This document shows positions 52,041 through 61,400 of a stretch of DNA of 64,000 nt, in pieces. Within the stretch, counting starts at the first letter, position 1. Each line of letters starts with the position of its first letter. Origin of the DNA: CAYSLU01 sp964431965 (lineage in GTDB: Bacteria; Verrucomicrobiota; Kiritimatiellia; CAIKKV01; CAYSLU01); assembly GCA_964431965.1 (NCBI GenBank), contig CAYSLU010000010.1:12026-76025 (forward strand), in the 5' to 3' direction. The notes under the pieces are model-generated. The model made no database searches. It had not been told where the DNA came from and saw only the letters and a program-made list of their open reading frames with translations. A program made the translations under genes and the position numbers.

Positions 52041-52065
52041 CCCTCGTCGAAGCGTGTGATAGCGT
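52037..52065 (+). promoter_or_regulatory. Candidate promoter of the STAS/PP2C pair
   Basis: TTGACC (52037-52042) and TAGCGT (52060-52065) are 17 bases apart. The start site would be near 52072, with about 31 bases of leader before the ATG at 52103. The GTGATAGC around its -10 repeats that of the promoter at 51079. Confidence 0.4.
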
Positions 52066-52102
52066 TTTGTGTCGTTCTGCATGGATGGTCGTAGGTAATC
52101 GC

Positions 52103-52642
52103 ATGGAAACCGCGCCTGACTCTCTGCTCGTTGCCGTTCAAGGTGAGACCGCGTTCGTCCGCGTCATCAAGCGCGGATCCTTCAAGACGAGCCCCGCCCT
52201 CAAGAAGTTCGCCCTGTCGGCTGCCGAGCGTGGCTGCAGTCGAATCATCGTGGACATGGACGAGTGCCAAGGCATGGACAGCACCTTCATGGGGGTGCTG
52301 GCCGGGCTCGCGATGCGCTTCGGCCCCGCCGGCGCCACCGACATCGTCCTGATCAATGTGAACGCCCGGAACATGACCCTGCTCGAAACGCTGGGCTTGA
52401 GCCGCATGCTCCGCATGTATGAGACGCTGACCGACGAACTCAAGGCCTGGCTGAGCCGGATGCCCGGAGCCCAGAAGCTCGACACGTCCAGCCCCGGCCG
52501 CAAGGTCACGGCGGAGACCATGCTCGCCGCCCATGAGGACCTGGTGCGGGCTTCGCCTGACAATCTGCCGAAGTTCGCCGACGTTCTCACCTACCTCCGG
52601 GAGGACGTACGGGCCGCGAGCGAAGCCGAGAAGCCGCGATGA
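52103..52642 (+). CDS. STAS-domain anti-sigma-factor-antagonist-like protein
   Basis: 179 residues from ATG 52103, preceded by a modest AGGT. Earlier in-frame starts at 52085 and TTG 52037 lie in or near the promoter. The STAS domain (about 10-110) has CSRIIVDMDECQGMDSTFMGVLAGLAM; the Ser of DSTFMG is in the usual phosphorylation position. LLETLGLSRMLRMYETL is the conserved last helix. Such proteins switch partners when a Ser/Thr kinase phosphorylates them, and a PP2C phosphatase reverses it. The next gene, overlapping by ATGA, is that phosphatase. About 65 residues follow the STAS domain with no clear motif. Confidence 0.87.
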   Translation: METAPDSLLVAVQGETAFVRVIKRGSFKTSPALKKFALSAAERGCSRIIVDMDECQGMDSTFMGVLAGLAMRFGPAGATDIVLINVNARNMTLLETLGLSRMLRMYETLTDELKAWLSRMPGAQKLDTSSPGRKVTAETMLAAHEDLVRASPDNLPKFADVLTYLREDVRAASEAEKPR

Positions 52643-54087
52643 TCGAGTCCTTCCTTTACGCGATCGCGATCGCCTTCCAGATTCTCCTGATCGTGCTCGT
52701 CTGGTTCCTGATCCGCCGCTCGCACCACCTTCGCCTGCAGCGCGATGCCCTGCTCCAGGAGAAGGACGTCGTCTTCAACTTCGTGCACGACGTGGGCGAC
52801 GTCTTCGGCGACGCCGAGTCCGTGGACCTCAACGCCCTGCTCAAGCGGGTGCTCTTCTACGCCCTCCGCACGACGAAGGCGGGCGCGGGCGCGATCTACC
52901 TGCTCGACGAGGAGGCCAACACCCTCCGCGCGCACGCGACATCGGGCGTGTTCCCGCCCATGGGCGACGGGGACGGGCGCGAGCTCGATCAGGCGTTCAG
53001 CAAGATCCGGCTGGCCGAGAAGCTCGTCCGGGCCCAGACCATCCCCGTGGGCCGCGGCCTCGTCGGAGAGGCGGCGAGCGCAGGGCGCGCCATCCTGGTC
53101 GCCGATGCGGAGCGGGACCCCCGCGTTCCCCGCTTCTCCGCCGAGTTCTTCCAGATCCACTCGATGCTTCTCGTCCCGATGCGATTCCACAACACCGTGC
53201 TCGGCGTGCTCGTCGTCATCAACCGGGTCGACAGCCAGCGCTTTATCGAATCGGACGAGAACTTGCTTCAGGCACTCGCGGATCAGGCATCCGTCTCGAT
53301 CCACTACGCCCGGCTGAGCGCCGCGCTCGACGAGAAGCGCCGGCTGGACTACGACCTCACCCTCGCGCGGAAAATCCAGACGGCGCTGCTGCCCAAGTCG
53401 ATCCCCCGCATAACCGGCGTCGACCTCCACGCCTTCAGCGAGCCGGCCCAGCAGATCGGCGGCGACTACTACGATTTCGTCCGGGTCGACGACGACCACC
53501 TGGGCATCGCGATCGCGGACGTCTCGGGCAAGGGCGTGGCCGCCGCCATCGTCATGTCCATCTGCCGGAGCCTCCTGCAGCTCGAGGCCACCGGCTGCCT
53601 GAGCCCGTCTGCGGTCCTGCGCACCATGAATGCCAGCCTCAGCCGCGACCTGGCGGAGGACATGTTCGTCAGCATGCTCTACATGATCCTCAATGTGAGG
53701 ACTCTGGAGCTCGCCATCGCCCGCGCCGGGCATCTCGCGCCCATCGTGACCCCGTCGGATGGCGGCCAGCCGCGACTCGTCGAATCCCGCGGCATGGCGC
53801 TCGGCATGGGCGGGCCGGAGATCTTCGACGGAGCGATCGAAGACGCCCGGATCACGCTCCGGCGGGGCGACATGGTGGTCGCCTACACGGACGGCGTCAC
53901 CGAAGCGATGGATCAGGGCCAGAACGAGTGGGGCGTGCTGAATCTGGTGAAGACCATCCAGATCGCGGCGATCGACGGCGGGCCGGCGGAGTCGGTGTCC
54001 GCCAGCGTCCGGCAGAAGCTGCTGGGCTTCATCGGCGACACGCCGCAGTACGACGACATGACTCTGGTCGTCATGCGCCTGACCTGA
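52639..54087 (+). CDS. PP2C (SpoIIE/RsbU-type) phosphatase with N-terminal helix and GAF domain
   Basis: 482 residues. One membrane helix (about 7-25) anchors it. A GAF domain (about 60-225) contains KAGAGAIYLLDEE and IPVGRGLVGEAASAGRAILV. The phosphatase domain has LARKIQTALLPKSIP, GGDYYDFVRVDDDHLGIAIA, DVSGKGVAAAIV, YTDGVTEAMDQGQNEWG and YDDMTLVVMRL, which supply the metal-binding Asp residues. It should dephosphorylate the STAS protein encoded just upstream. No RsbW-type anti-sigma kinase is nearby. Confidence 0.92.
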   Translation: MIESFLYAIAIAFQILLIVLVWFLIRRSHHLRLQRDALLQEKDVVFNFVHDVGDVFGDAESVDLNALLKRVLFYALRTTKAGAGAIYLLDEEANTLRAHATSGVFPPMGDGDGRELDQAFSKIRLAEKLVRAQTIPVGRGLVGEAASAGRAILVADAERDPRVPRFSAEFFQIHSMLLVPMRFHNTVLGVLVVINRVDSQRFIESDENLLQALADQASVSIHYARLSAALDEKRRLDYDLTLARKIQTALLPKSIPRITGVDLHAFSEPAQQIGGDYYDFVRVDDDHLGIAIADVSGKGVAAAIVMSICRSLLQLEATGCLSPSAVLRTMNASLSRDLAEDMFVSMLYMILNVRTLELAIARAGHLAPIVTPSDGGQPRLVESRGMALGMGGPEIFDGAIEDARITLRRGDMVVAYTDGVTEAMDQGQNEWGVLNLVKTIQIAAIDGGPAESVSASVRQKLLGFIGDTPQYDDMTLVVMRLT

Positions 54088-54152
54088 CACGACCGGTGAA
54101 CCATGGCCGGCGCGTCCCACCGATGCGTACGGCCCGAATCGAGGACGAGCCT

Positions 54153-55322
54153 GTGGCCCCGAAGAGAGACTACTACGACGTGCTCGGCATCGCGCGCGAC
54201 ACGCCGGCCGACGAAGTCAAGAAGACCTACCGGAAGCTCGCCATGCAGTGGCATCCGGACCGGAACCCCGGCAACGCCGAGGCCGAGCACAAGTTCAAGG
54301 AACTCAGCGAGGCGTACGAGGTGCTGAGCGACGAGAACAAGCGCCGCCAGTACGACCAGTTCGGCCACGACGGTCTGAAGTCGGCCTTTGGCCCCGGCGG
54401 GTTCGACTTCTCGCGCGACTTCACGCACTTCTCCGACCTTCAGGACGTCCTGGGCAGCATCTTCGGCGACTCCGGCGGCATCTTCGGCGATATCTTCGGC
54501 GGCGGAGCGCGTCGTTCGGCCACACGCGAGGGGCCGCAGGCCGGGGCCGACCTGCGGTTCGACCTCGAGATCGATTTCGAGGAGGCGGTTTTCGGCGCCG
54601 AGCAGGAGGTCACCCTCCCGATCGGCGAGGACTGCGGCACGTGCAAGGGGACCGGCCAGGAGCCGGGCAGCAAGCGCGAGACGTGCCGGCAGTGCGGCGG
54701 CCGCGGCGCCGTCATCGCCAGCAGCGGATTCTTCCAGGTGCGTCAGACCTGCCCCATCTGCAACGGCGGCGGCACCATGGTCACGCGCCCCTGCCGCAAC
54801 TGCCGCGGCACCGGCCGCACGACCGAGAAGAGGCGACTCACGCTCAAGATTCCAGGCGGAGTCGATACGGGCTCGCGCCTCCGCCTCACCGGCCGCGGCG
54901 AAGGCGGATCCCGGGGCGGCCCGGCTGGCGACCTGTATGTCGTGCTGCACGTGCGGCCCCATGAGTTCTTCCAGCGGAAGGACGGGGATCTGTACTGCGA
55001 GGTCCCCGTGCCGTTCGACATCGCCACGCTCGGAGGCGAGATCGACGTGCCGACCCTTGAGGGCTACACCAAGCTCAAGATCGCCCCGGCCACCGAGACC
55101 GGACGGGTGAGCCGGATCCGCGGCAAGGGCGTTCCCCGCGTCGATGGCCACGGCACCGGGGACCAGCACGTCCGGCTCGTTGTGGAGGTGCCCGCCAACC
55201 TGTCATGGGACCAGAAGAAGCTGCTCAAGGAATTCCGGGAGAAGGCCACGCCGGAGAACTTCCCCGCGGGCAAGCGCCTGCGCGAGTGGGCCGACGATTT
55301 CTACAAGCGCCGCCGCCGCTGA
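54153..55322 (+). CDS. dnaJ: DnaJ (Hsp40) chaperone
   Basis: 389 residues from GTG 54153, preferred because GAGGA lies eight bases upstream and the product then starts MAPKRDYYDVLGIARD like other DnaJ proteins. ATG 54123 has no RBS. The J domain has the invariant HPD (QWHPDRNPG). A Gly/Phe-rich linker follows (GPGGFDF, GGIFGDIFGGG). The zinc domain has four CxxCxGxG repeats (CGTCKGTG, CRQCGGRG, CPICNGGG, CRNCRGTG). The substrate-binding C-terminal domains follow. It delivers substrates to DnaK. No dnaK or grpE is in the window. Confidence 0.95.
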   Translation: MAPKRDYYDVLGIARDTPADEVKKTYRKLAMQWHPDRNPGNAEAEHKFKELSEAYEVLSDENKRRQYDQFGHDGLKSAFGPGGFDFSRDFTHFSDLQDVLGSIFGDSGGIFGDIFGGGARRSATREGPQAGADLRFDLEIDFEEAVFGAEQEVTLPIGEDCGTCKGTGQEPGSKRETCRQCGGRGAVIASSGFFQVRQTCPICNGGGTMVTRPCRNCRGTGRTTEKRRLTLKIPGGVDTGSRLRLTGRGEGGSRGGPAGDLYVVLHVRPHEFFQRKDGDLYCEVPVPFDIATLGGEIDVPTLEGYTKLKIAPATETGRVSRIRGKGVPRVDGHGTGDQHVRLVVEVPANLSWDQKKLLKEFREKATPENFPAGKRLREWADDFYKRRRR

Positions 55323-55346
55323 GCGGAACCACGCCGCGAGCCATCC

Positions 55347-56093
55347 ATGCGCCGATTCCGCGTCAATCCGTCCGACTGGACCTCTGACACGATCACACTG
55401 CGCGACGCCGAAGCGCACCACCTCGCACACGTGCTGCGCGCCCGGGTCGGCGACGCCGTATCCGTCTTTGACGGCCAGGGCCGCGAGGCGGTGGCGCTGG
55501 TCGCCGATGCGCGCGCCGGCGCGCCCATCATCCTGCACGTCTGCCGCCGCGGCGAGCCCGCCGCCCGCGCCAGCGTTCCGGCCACGCTGATCCAGGCGCT
55601 TCCGAAGGGATCCCGGATGGACTGGATCGTGGAGAAGGCCACGGAGCTCGGCGCCGCCCGCATCGTGCCGATTCTCACCGAACGCTGCGTGACCCGGCCC
55701 GATGCGGATCGGGCCGAGCGCCGCCAGGAGCGCTGGCAGCGCATCGCCACCGAATCGGCGAAGCAGTGCGGAACCAACTGGATCCCTGAGATCGCGCCAG
55801 TCTGCTCTCTGGACGCAGCTCTGCGCAGCCTCACGCCAGGCAGCCTGCTCATCGTGGGCGCCCTCGTCCCCGATGCCCGCCCGATTCGGGCCGTGCTGGA
55901 GTCGGCATCGGGGCAGCCACCCGTCAGCATCGCCCTCCTCGTCGGGCCGGAGGGGGACCTGACGTCCGGCGAACTGGCGCTCGCCGTCGCCGCAGGCGCC
56001 GAGCCCGTCTCCTTCGGTCCTCGCGTCCTGCGCTCCGAGACGGCGGCCGTCTTCGCCCTCAGCGCCGTGAGCTACGCCTTCGGTCCGGCCTGA
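55347..56093 (+). CDS. rsmE: 16S rRNA (uracil(1498)-N3)-methyltransferase
   Basis: 248 residues. RFRVNPSDWTSDTITL and DAEAHHLAHVLRARVGD form the N-terminal PUA-like domain. The SPOUT knot has ALPKGSRMDWIVEKATELGAARI, ESAKQCGTNWIPEI, LLVGPEGDLTSGELALA and FGPRVLRSETAAVFAL, all conserved in RsmE. It methylates U1498 of 16S rRNA. It sits 24 bases after dnaJ, a common bacterial pairing, and is the last gene before the terminator. Confidence 0.95.
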   Translation: MRRFRVNPSDWTSDTITLRDAEAHHLAHVLRARVGDAVSVFDGQGREAVALVADARAGAPIILHVCRRGEPAARASVPATLIQALPKGSRMDWIVEKATELGAARIVPILTERCVTRPDADRAERRQERWQRIATESAKQCGTNWIPEIAPVCSLDAALRSLTPGSLLIVGALVPDARPIRAVLESASGQPPVSIALLVGPEGDLTSGELALAVAAGAEPVSFGPRVLRSETAAVFALSAVSYAFGPA

Positions 56094-56106
56094 CCCCCGG
56101 AAAAGC

Positions 56107-56140
56107 AATAGGACGCGGGCGCCTTCGCCCGCGTCCTATT
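56107..56140. terminator. Bidirectional intrinsic terminator
   Basis: AATAGGACGCGGGCG, loop CCTT, then the exact complement form a perfect 15-bp stem. It lies between the convergent ends of rsmE (56093) and the DUF2723 gene (56165). The A/T bases at each stem end give short T-ends in both directions, and AAAA flanks the left side. Confidence 0.85.
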
Positions 56141-56164
56141 CCCGATCACCCAACCGCCCGCCGG

Positions 56165-59100
56165 TCAGCCTTCGCCAACCAGCTGCCGGAATGCCGGCGT
56201 CTGCCGGATCGGATCGAAGCGCGTGTCGGTCCGCAGCCGCTCTACCGCCGCTTCGCCGCCGATACGGGTCGCCGTCTGCAACGCCTTGATCAGCTCGTTC
56301 GGCTTCTGCTGCGCGATCCGAAGGGCGGCCATGTCCACCCACCCGTTCATGTCGGACGGCACCCGCTCGAGATACTTCTCGAGAGCCTGGGCGGCCTGGT
56401 CGATCTTCCGCGACTCCGAGAACATCTGGTAGAGCGTCATGTAGACCTGCGGGGGCATCCCGGGCTGCCCGAGGATGTTGACCGCCACGCCCATGAACCG
56501 CTGGTCATCGCCCAGCTTGCGATAGATGTCAGCCAGCTCCAAGGCCATCGCGATATTGACCGCCTGCCCCTTGCTCAGCTCCGTCTCCAGCTCCGTCTTC
56601 CGGACCACCAGCTTGTCCCGATTCCGTATGTCCCTCAGGAAATCGATCGACCGGTCGTTCCCCGGATCCTGCCGGATGAAGTCCTCCATAAGCGCGCACG
56701 CCTCGGCCCCCTTCCCCCAGCGCAAGTAGAGATCGGCCAGCCTGAAGTTCGCCTCCGGGCTCAGGGGATACAGCGCCAGCGCCTCCTTGAAGGCCCGCTC
56801 CGACTGTTCAAAGAGCCCGCGGAACACGTACACGCCGGCGATGGCGCTGCGCAGCTTGGAGAACGACTTCCGGGCGACCACGTCACGGATGAACTTCTGG
56901 TTTCCCACCAGCCGGCGCGTATACCAGTCCCAGAAGTCCATGTCGTCGGTCACCCGCTCAGGCGACAACTGCGGCAGCGGGTTGGCGTTGATCTTCATGA
57001 TCAGCCCATGCGGCTCCAGGTACGGGTACATCCACTGGATCACATAGCTCTCCTCGACGTAGAAGTCGTGCCGCCAGATGTTGTAGTCGAAGATCATCTT
57101 CGCCAGGATGCCGTTGATGAGCATGACGCCCCCGACTCCCTGCACGCTCACGCGGCCGTCCTTGATCTGGATCTCGGCGCTGGCCGGCATGCGCCCCGCG
57201 TTCACGTCCTCCACGTACTTCTGGAATGCGGAGTTGCCGTCGCGAATCGAGGGGATCCAGATATCGTTCCCATAGAGGTCGCGCATCACGCTCATGTACG
57301 TATTGTCGGCGAGCGCGTTCTGCGTGATCAGGAACACGTCCGGCCGGACGCGGGCGCAGAAAATCATGTAGGTGGGGACGAACCGTCCCGGATCGGTGCC
57401 GCCGAAGAACACGGCGCGGTAGCCCATCTCATCGGGATACTCGGGGTTCGGCAGGGGCTCCTCGCCCGGCTTCAGTTCCTCGGTAACTGCGCGCGCCCCG
57501 CGCAGCTGGTAGTTGCCGAACTGCCAGCCGAAGTCGTGGCCGTTCTGCTCGGCCCCGCCCATCGTGCGGATCAGCTCCTTGTTGTAGGCGTTCTCGAGGA
57601 TCGGAATCGCCGGCAGCAGCAGGGTCCCGCACAGCCCGATCCACGCGATGACCTTGTTTCCGCGCGACACGGTGTCCACAAGCGCCAGCCCGAAGATGAT
57701 GCCGTAGCCGATCCAGAACGCGTACAGCGCGTGGGACGAGATGAACTTCACGCGCTGGATGAACATGTCCTGCAAATCGCCCTTCGGAGCCGCCAGCGCG
57801 ATCAGCAGCACGCTCATGACCAGGAACCCGCAAAGCGTCGCAATGATCCACTTCTGAGCGTTCCGATCAATCTCCCACTCCAGCTGGGTGCGGCCGGCCA
57901 TGAGCCAGGCGATCAGCGCACCGACGACAAGCGGGCCGACCATGAAGAAGACGATGCCGACGCTCTCCCCCGCCGAGCGCGGGGGGAAGCCGGGGGGAAC
58001 CGGGGCCATCAGCTGCTGCCCGAGCATGAAGAGGTAGGCGAGCACAACGCCGGCGGCCCCCGCGAGAACCAGGCCCGCCATGATCCGGTCGGACACGCTG
58101 ACGTTCAGCCGCCCCGTGGCCTTGGCCAGCAGCTCCCGGACCTCCGAAAGCAGCAGCGCCACGCCGCCGATCGCCAGGATCATGAGGACGCCCAGGATCA
58201 GAAGCCGATAGGAGGCGCTCAGGACGCCGATCTCCTCACCGGTCGACGTCAAGTATTCCTCGAGCAGAACCATCGCTGAGGCCACCACCACCATGATGAC
58301 GGCGATCAGCATGGCCCGGATGCGCCGGCCGCCGAGCTTCACGCGCCAGGCGGCGAACGGCAGGAACCCCAGGATCGCGATCGGCAGCGTGAACTGGCTG
58401 CGCAGGTCGCGGAGGTACTCGCCCACCTGGTGGATGAACACCACGGAAAACATGCTGGTCGGGACGATCTTCTCGTACTGGCCGCGCGTGAGCGCATGCT
58501 TGAACCCGTCCCACGTGCGCGGATAACCCCAGTTCATCGGGGGGTTGAACTCGGAGGCGATCGGCATGAACGCATACACCGATAGCCCCAGTTCCACGAA
58601 CAGGATCGTGAGCGCGACCTCGCGGCCGCGCGGCAGAAGGAAGTAGGCGAGCGCCAGCCCGAAGAAGTTCAGCCCCATATACACGAAACACGTGATGTGC
58701 GTGGGGTGGATGATCGGCGGCAGCACGCCGGCCTGAATCAGTCCCACGACCACTCCGTACGGAACGCTGATTATGACGAAATCGCGAAACAGAGCCAGGT
58801 CCTTGGCCACGATCAGAACCAGCAGCGAGACGATGAGCAGGAGCAAAACCTGATAGTTCGTCATGCCCAGCCCGAACAGGAAGGCCGTCCAGTAGAGGTA
58901 CTTCGGCTGCGGCCTCCGGATCCACATGTAGGCCAGCAGCATCACGAGCACGAGGAAGAACGCGTTCAGCGCGTACACCTCCACGATCACAGACTGCGAC
59001 CACACGATCGGGTCGAACGCAAAGATCAGGCTGCATGAGATGCCGCCCGCCCAGCAGATCAGGCCCTCCGTCCTCTCGCCGATGACCTCGGTCGCGCGCT

Positions 59101-59554
59101 GAACGCTCCTCAGGATGTCCCGCCCCGACCGGCAGATCAACAGGGCGGACACGCCCGAAGCCAACGCCCCGAACACCGCCGAGGCCAGCCCGATGCTCCA
59201 GGCCGGGTTCGGCTGCCCGTTGTAGCGCACAAACGCGAAGACCTTTGTGAACACCCAGACGATGACCGTCCAGATCGGGTACCCGGGCGGATGCGGAACG
59301 CCCAGGTACGCCCCGGCTGTCGCCAGCTCGCCCGAGTCCTCCAGCGTCAAGGTGGGCGCCAGAGTCCACACGTACACGATCAGCGTGACGATCGTCGCCA
59401 CCCAGAAGGCGCTCCAATCGATCGCGCGGAAGAACGGCCCTTCCTCGGCCACAACAGGCTCCGGGGGGGCGGCCAGGGGCTCGGGTGGAGGGGCGGTCGG
59501 CTTGCCGGCCGGAACCGCCGGCCTCTTCTGGGGAATCTTCTTCTTGTCGGCCAT
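56165..59554 (-). CDS. DUF2723 glycosyltransferase-like membrane protein with C-terminal TPRs
   Basis: 1129 residues from ATG 59554 (MADKKK); longer frames upstream would run into the tag gene. After a Pro-rich cytoplasmic tail, residues 45-700 hold a dozen or more membrane helices. The first luminal loop has LAPTLTLEDSGELATAGAYLGVPHPPGYPIW, the DUF2723 signature with an acidic pair as in GT-C oligosaccharide and protein O-mannosyl transferases. A soluble part follows (FVPTYMIFCARVRPDVFLI), then TPR-like repeats from about 905 (FKEALALYPLSPEANFRLADLYLRWG). It may glycosylate exported proteins or lipids using a lipid-linked sugar. The family's reaction is not established. Confidence 0.87.
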   Translation of the reverse strand: MADKKKIPQKRPAVPAGKPTAPPPEPLAAPPEPVVAEEGPFFRAIDWSAFWVATIVTLIVYVWTLAPTLTLEDSGELATAGAYLGVPHPPGYPIWTVIVWVFTKVFAFVRYNGQPNPAWSIGLASAVFGALASGVSALLICRSGRDILRSVQRATEVIGERTEGLICWAGGISCSLIFAFDPIVWSQSVIVEVYALNAFFLVLVMLLAYMWIRRPQPKYLYWTAFLFGLGMTNYQVLLLLIVSLLVLIVAKDLALFRDFVIISVPYGVVVGLIQAGVLPPIIHPTHITCFVYMGLNFFGLALAYFLLPRGREVALTILFVELGLSVYAFMPIASEFNPPMNWGYPRTWDGFKHALTRGQYEKIVPTSMFSVVFIHQVGEYLRDLRSQFTLPIAILGFLPFAAWRVKLGGRRIRAMLIAVIMVVVASAMVLLEEYLTSTGEEIGVLSASYRLLILGVLMILAIGGVALLLSEVRELLAKATGRLNVSVSDRIMAGLVLAGAAGVVLAYLFMLGQQLMAPVPPGFPPRSAGESVGIVFFMVGPLVVGALIAWLMAGRTQLEWEIDRNAQKWIIATLCGFLVMSVLLIALAAPKGDLQDMFIQRVKFISSHALYAFWIGYGIIFGLALVDTVSRGNKVIAWIGLCGTLLLPAIPILENAYNKELIRTMGGAEQNGHDFGWQFGNYQLRGARAVTEELKPGEEPLPNPEYPDEMGYRAVFFGGTDPGRFVPTYMIFCARVRPDVFLITQNALADNTYMSVMRDLYGNDIWIPSIRDGNSAFQKYVEDVNAGRMPASAEIQIKDGRVSVQGVGGVMLINGILAKMIFDYNIWRHDFYVEESYVIQWMYPYLEPHGLIMKINANPLPQLSPERVTDDMDFWDWYTRRLVGNQKFIRDVVARKSFSKLRSAIAGVYVFRGLFEQSERAFKEALALYPLSPEANFRLADLYLRWGKGAEACALMEDFIRQDPGNDRSIDFLRDIRNRDKLVVRKTELETELSKGQAVNIAMALELADIYRKLGDDQRFMGVAVNILGQPGMPPQVYMTLYQMFSESRKIDQAAQALEKYLERVPSDMNGWVDMAALRIAQQKPNELIKALQTATRIGGEAAVERLRTDTRFDPIRQTPAFRQLVGEG

Positions 59555-59564
59555 AGTGGGCGAT

Positions 59565-59593
59565 AACCTACCGTATCCACCGGCCGCAATCAA
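59565..59593 (-). promoter_or_regulatory. Candidate promoter of the DUF2723 gene
   Basis: On the minus strand, TTGATT (59593-59588) and TAGGTT (59570-59565) are 17 bases apart. The start site would fall near 59558, four bases before the ATG at 59554, so the message would be almost leaderless. No Shine-Dalgarno sequence is present. The -35 overlaps the end of tag. Confidence 0.42.
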
Positions 59594-60177
59594 GCCCCTC
59601 GGGACGCATTCGGCGGTCGGCGGCGGCGCCGGAAGCAGCATGCCTCATGGTCGTCCACCAGGCCGACCGCCTGCATGAACGCGTAGCAGATGGTCGACCC
59701 AACGAAGCGGAAGCCGCGCCGCTTCAGCGCCGCGCTCATGAGGTCGGACTCCGCCGTGCGCGCCGGTATGTCCGCCAGCGTGGCCCGCCGGTTGCGGATC
59801 GGGCGGCCGTTGACAAAGCCCCAGATGAACCGGTCGAAGCTCCCGAACTCAGCCTTCACAGCCAGGAACGATTGCGCGTTGGAAATGGCCGATGCGATCT
59901 TGAGCCGGTTCCGGACGATCCCGGCATCCCCCATCAGCCGCTCCACATCCCGTGCCCCATACCGCGATACGCGCTCCGGGTCGAATCCGTCGAACGCCCG
60001 GCGGTAGTTGTCCCGCTTCTTCAGGATCGTAAGCCAGCTCAGCCCTGCCTGCGCGCCCTCCAGCACGAGCATCTCGAACAGGCGGCGGTCGTCGTGGAGC
60101 GGAATGCCCCACTCTTCGTCGTGGTACCGAATGTACGCCGGATCACTCGTGCACCATCCGCATCGCCGAACGCTCAT
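59590..60177 (-). CDS. tag: DNA-3-methyladenine glycosylase I
   Basis: 195 residues. RCGWCTSDPAYIRYHDEEWG matches the start of E. coli Tag, with the zinc-binding Cys and His. EMLVLEGAQAGLSWLTILKKRDNYR is the helix-hairpin-helix base-flipping region; FDRFIWGFVNGRP follows. KRRGFRFVGSTICYAFMQAVGLVDDHEACC gives the last His and Cys ligands. It removes 3-methyladenine from alkylated DNA. The start overlaps the stop of the upstream MFS gene (ATGA), so the two are co-translated. Confidence 0.96.
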   Translation of the reverse strand: MSVRRCGWCTSDPAYIRYHDEEWGIPLHDDRRLFEMLVLEGAQAGLSWLTILKKRDNYRRAFDGFDPERVSRYGARDVERLMGDAGIVRNRLKIASAISNAQSFLAVKAEFGSFDRFIWGFVNGRPIRNRRATLADIPARTAESDLMSAALKRRGFRFVGSTICYAFMQAVGLVDDHEACCFRRRRRPPNASRGA

Positions 60178-61400
60178 GCCGCCCTCCCCTCGCCTTCCGG
60201 CCGAATCCCAGCCGCCGCCCCGATGCAGCCCGCCGCCGCGACCGCGGCGGCCAGCAGATACGCCGGGGCGAAGCTCCCGCCGCATGCGTCAGCCAGCGCG
60301 CCCGCGGCCGCCGGGCCCGACGCCTGCCCAACCCCGAAGAACAGCGTCACAAATCCCAGCCCGGCCGGCGCCAGCCGCGGCCCCAGCACATCGCCGCAGG
60401 CCGCCGCCATGATCGCGGGGATGCTCCAGGCCGACAGGCCGAACAGCACGGCGGACAGCGTGAACCCGCCCCGCGCGGGCCAGAGCGCGAAGAGCCCGAA
60501 CGCCACCGCGTGCAGCGCGTACACCAGCGCGAGCGCACGCTGCCGGCCGATCCGGTCGGAGAGCCCGCCCCAGAGCGGCCCGCACGGCAGGCTGCACCAC
60601 CCCATCAGCATGAACAGCGAACCCGCGGCCTCCCGGCTGTAGCCGCCCTCCGACACCAGTCGCTTCACAAAGAACGTCATGTAGATCATGTAGGAGAACC
60701 CGAATGCCACATAGACCAAGCCGAGCCGCCAGATCGCCGGCGACCGGTACACGTCGCGCCAGCGCGCTGCGCCGGGCGAGCACTCATGGCCCCATGCCCC
60801 GCGCGCCAGAAGCCCGGAGTCGCCCGGCCGGTTGCGGAGCACGGCCAGGGCGAGCGCCGCGAGAACGAGCGTCAGCGCCCCGAACAGCTGCCAGCAGACC
60901 CGCCACCCCTCGGGGCCGAATCGCTCCAGCAGGCGCGGCACGGCCGGCCCGACGAACATCAGCCCCAGAGAGGACCCTGCAACCGCGATCCCCGAGGCCA
61001 GACCCCTCCGCTCGCGCACGAACCACGCGGCCAGCAACCCCAGCACGGGCACATTGCTCGCGCCGCTCCCCATCCCCGTCAGCGCGCGCCACACGGCTGC
61101 ATCCGCGAGCCCGGACGACAGCCCGGTCGCCATCATGCCGGCCCCAGCCAGCGCCAGGCCGGCCGCGATCACGAGGCGCGGGCCGAGCTGGGCGGCCAGC
61201 GCCCCGCCGCTCGCCGCCAGCGCCAGATAGCCGAGCAGGTTCGCCGTCGCGAGCGCGCCCGTCTCGGCATTCGACAGCCCCAGCCCGGCCTGCATCGACG
61301 GCAGGACCATCGTGTAGCCGAAGCGCGCCAGCCCCAGCGAACCGAACACCACCAGCGTGCCCACGACCAGCATCAGCCACCGCTGTTGCGATTCCGTCAT
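60174..61400 (-). CDS. Major facilitator superfamily transporter (YbfB/YjiJ-like)
   Basis: 408 residues from ATG 61400 with RBS GGAGGGG. Twelve membrane helices. FGSLGLARFGYTMVLPSMQAGLGLSNAETGAL is typical of the YbfB/YjiJ-type MFS group, and WGGLSDRIGRQRAL is the MFS loop motif between helices. The substrate is unknown. It is the first gene of a two-gene unit with tag. An upstream in-frame extension exists, but it is not hydrophobic and has no RBS. Confidence 0.85.
   Translation of the reverse strand: MTESQQRWLMLVVGTLVVFGSLGLARFGYTMVLPSMQAGLGLSNAETGALATANLLGYLALAASGGALAAQLGPRLVIAAGLALAGAGMMATGLSSGLADAAVWRALTGMGSGASNVPVLGLLAAWFVRERRGLASGIAVAGSSLGLMFVGPAVPRLLERFGPEGWRVCWQLFGALTLVLAALALAVLRNRPGDSGLLARGAWGHECSPGAARWRDVYRSPAIWRLGLVYVAFGFSYMIYMTFFVKRLVSEGGYSREAAGSLFMLMGWCSLPCGPLWGGLSDRIGRQRALALVYALHAVAFGLFALWPARGGFTLSAVLFGLSAWSIPAIMAAACGDVLGPRLAPAGLGFVTLFFGVGQASGPAAAGALADACGGSFAPAYLLAAAVAAAGCIGAAAGIRPEGEGRAA

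Noticed and set aside
52533..54152. Fusion of the PP2C region to DnaJ in one long frame
   Set aside because: The long frame before 54153 is out of frame with the real phosphatase gene and has shadow composition; DnaJ starts at its own RBS.
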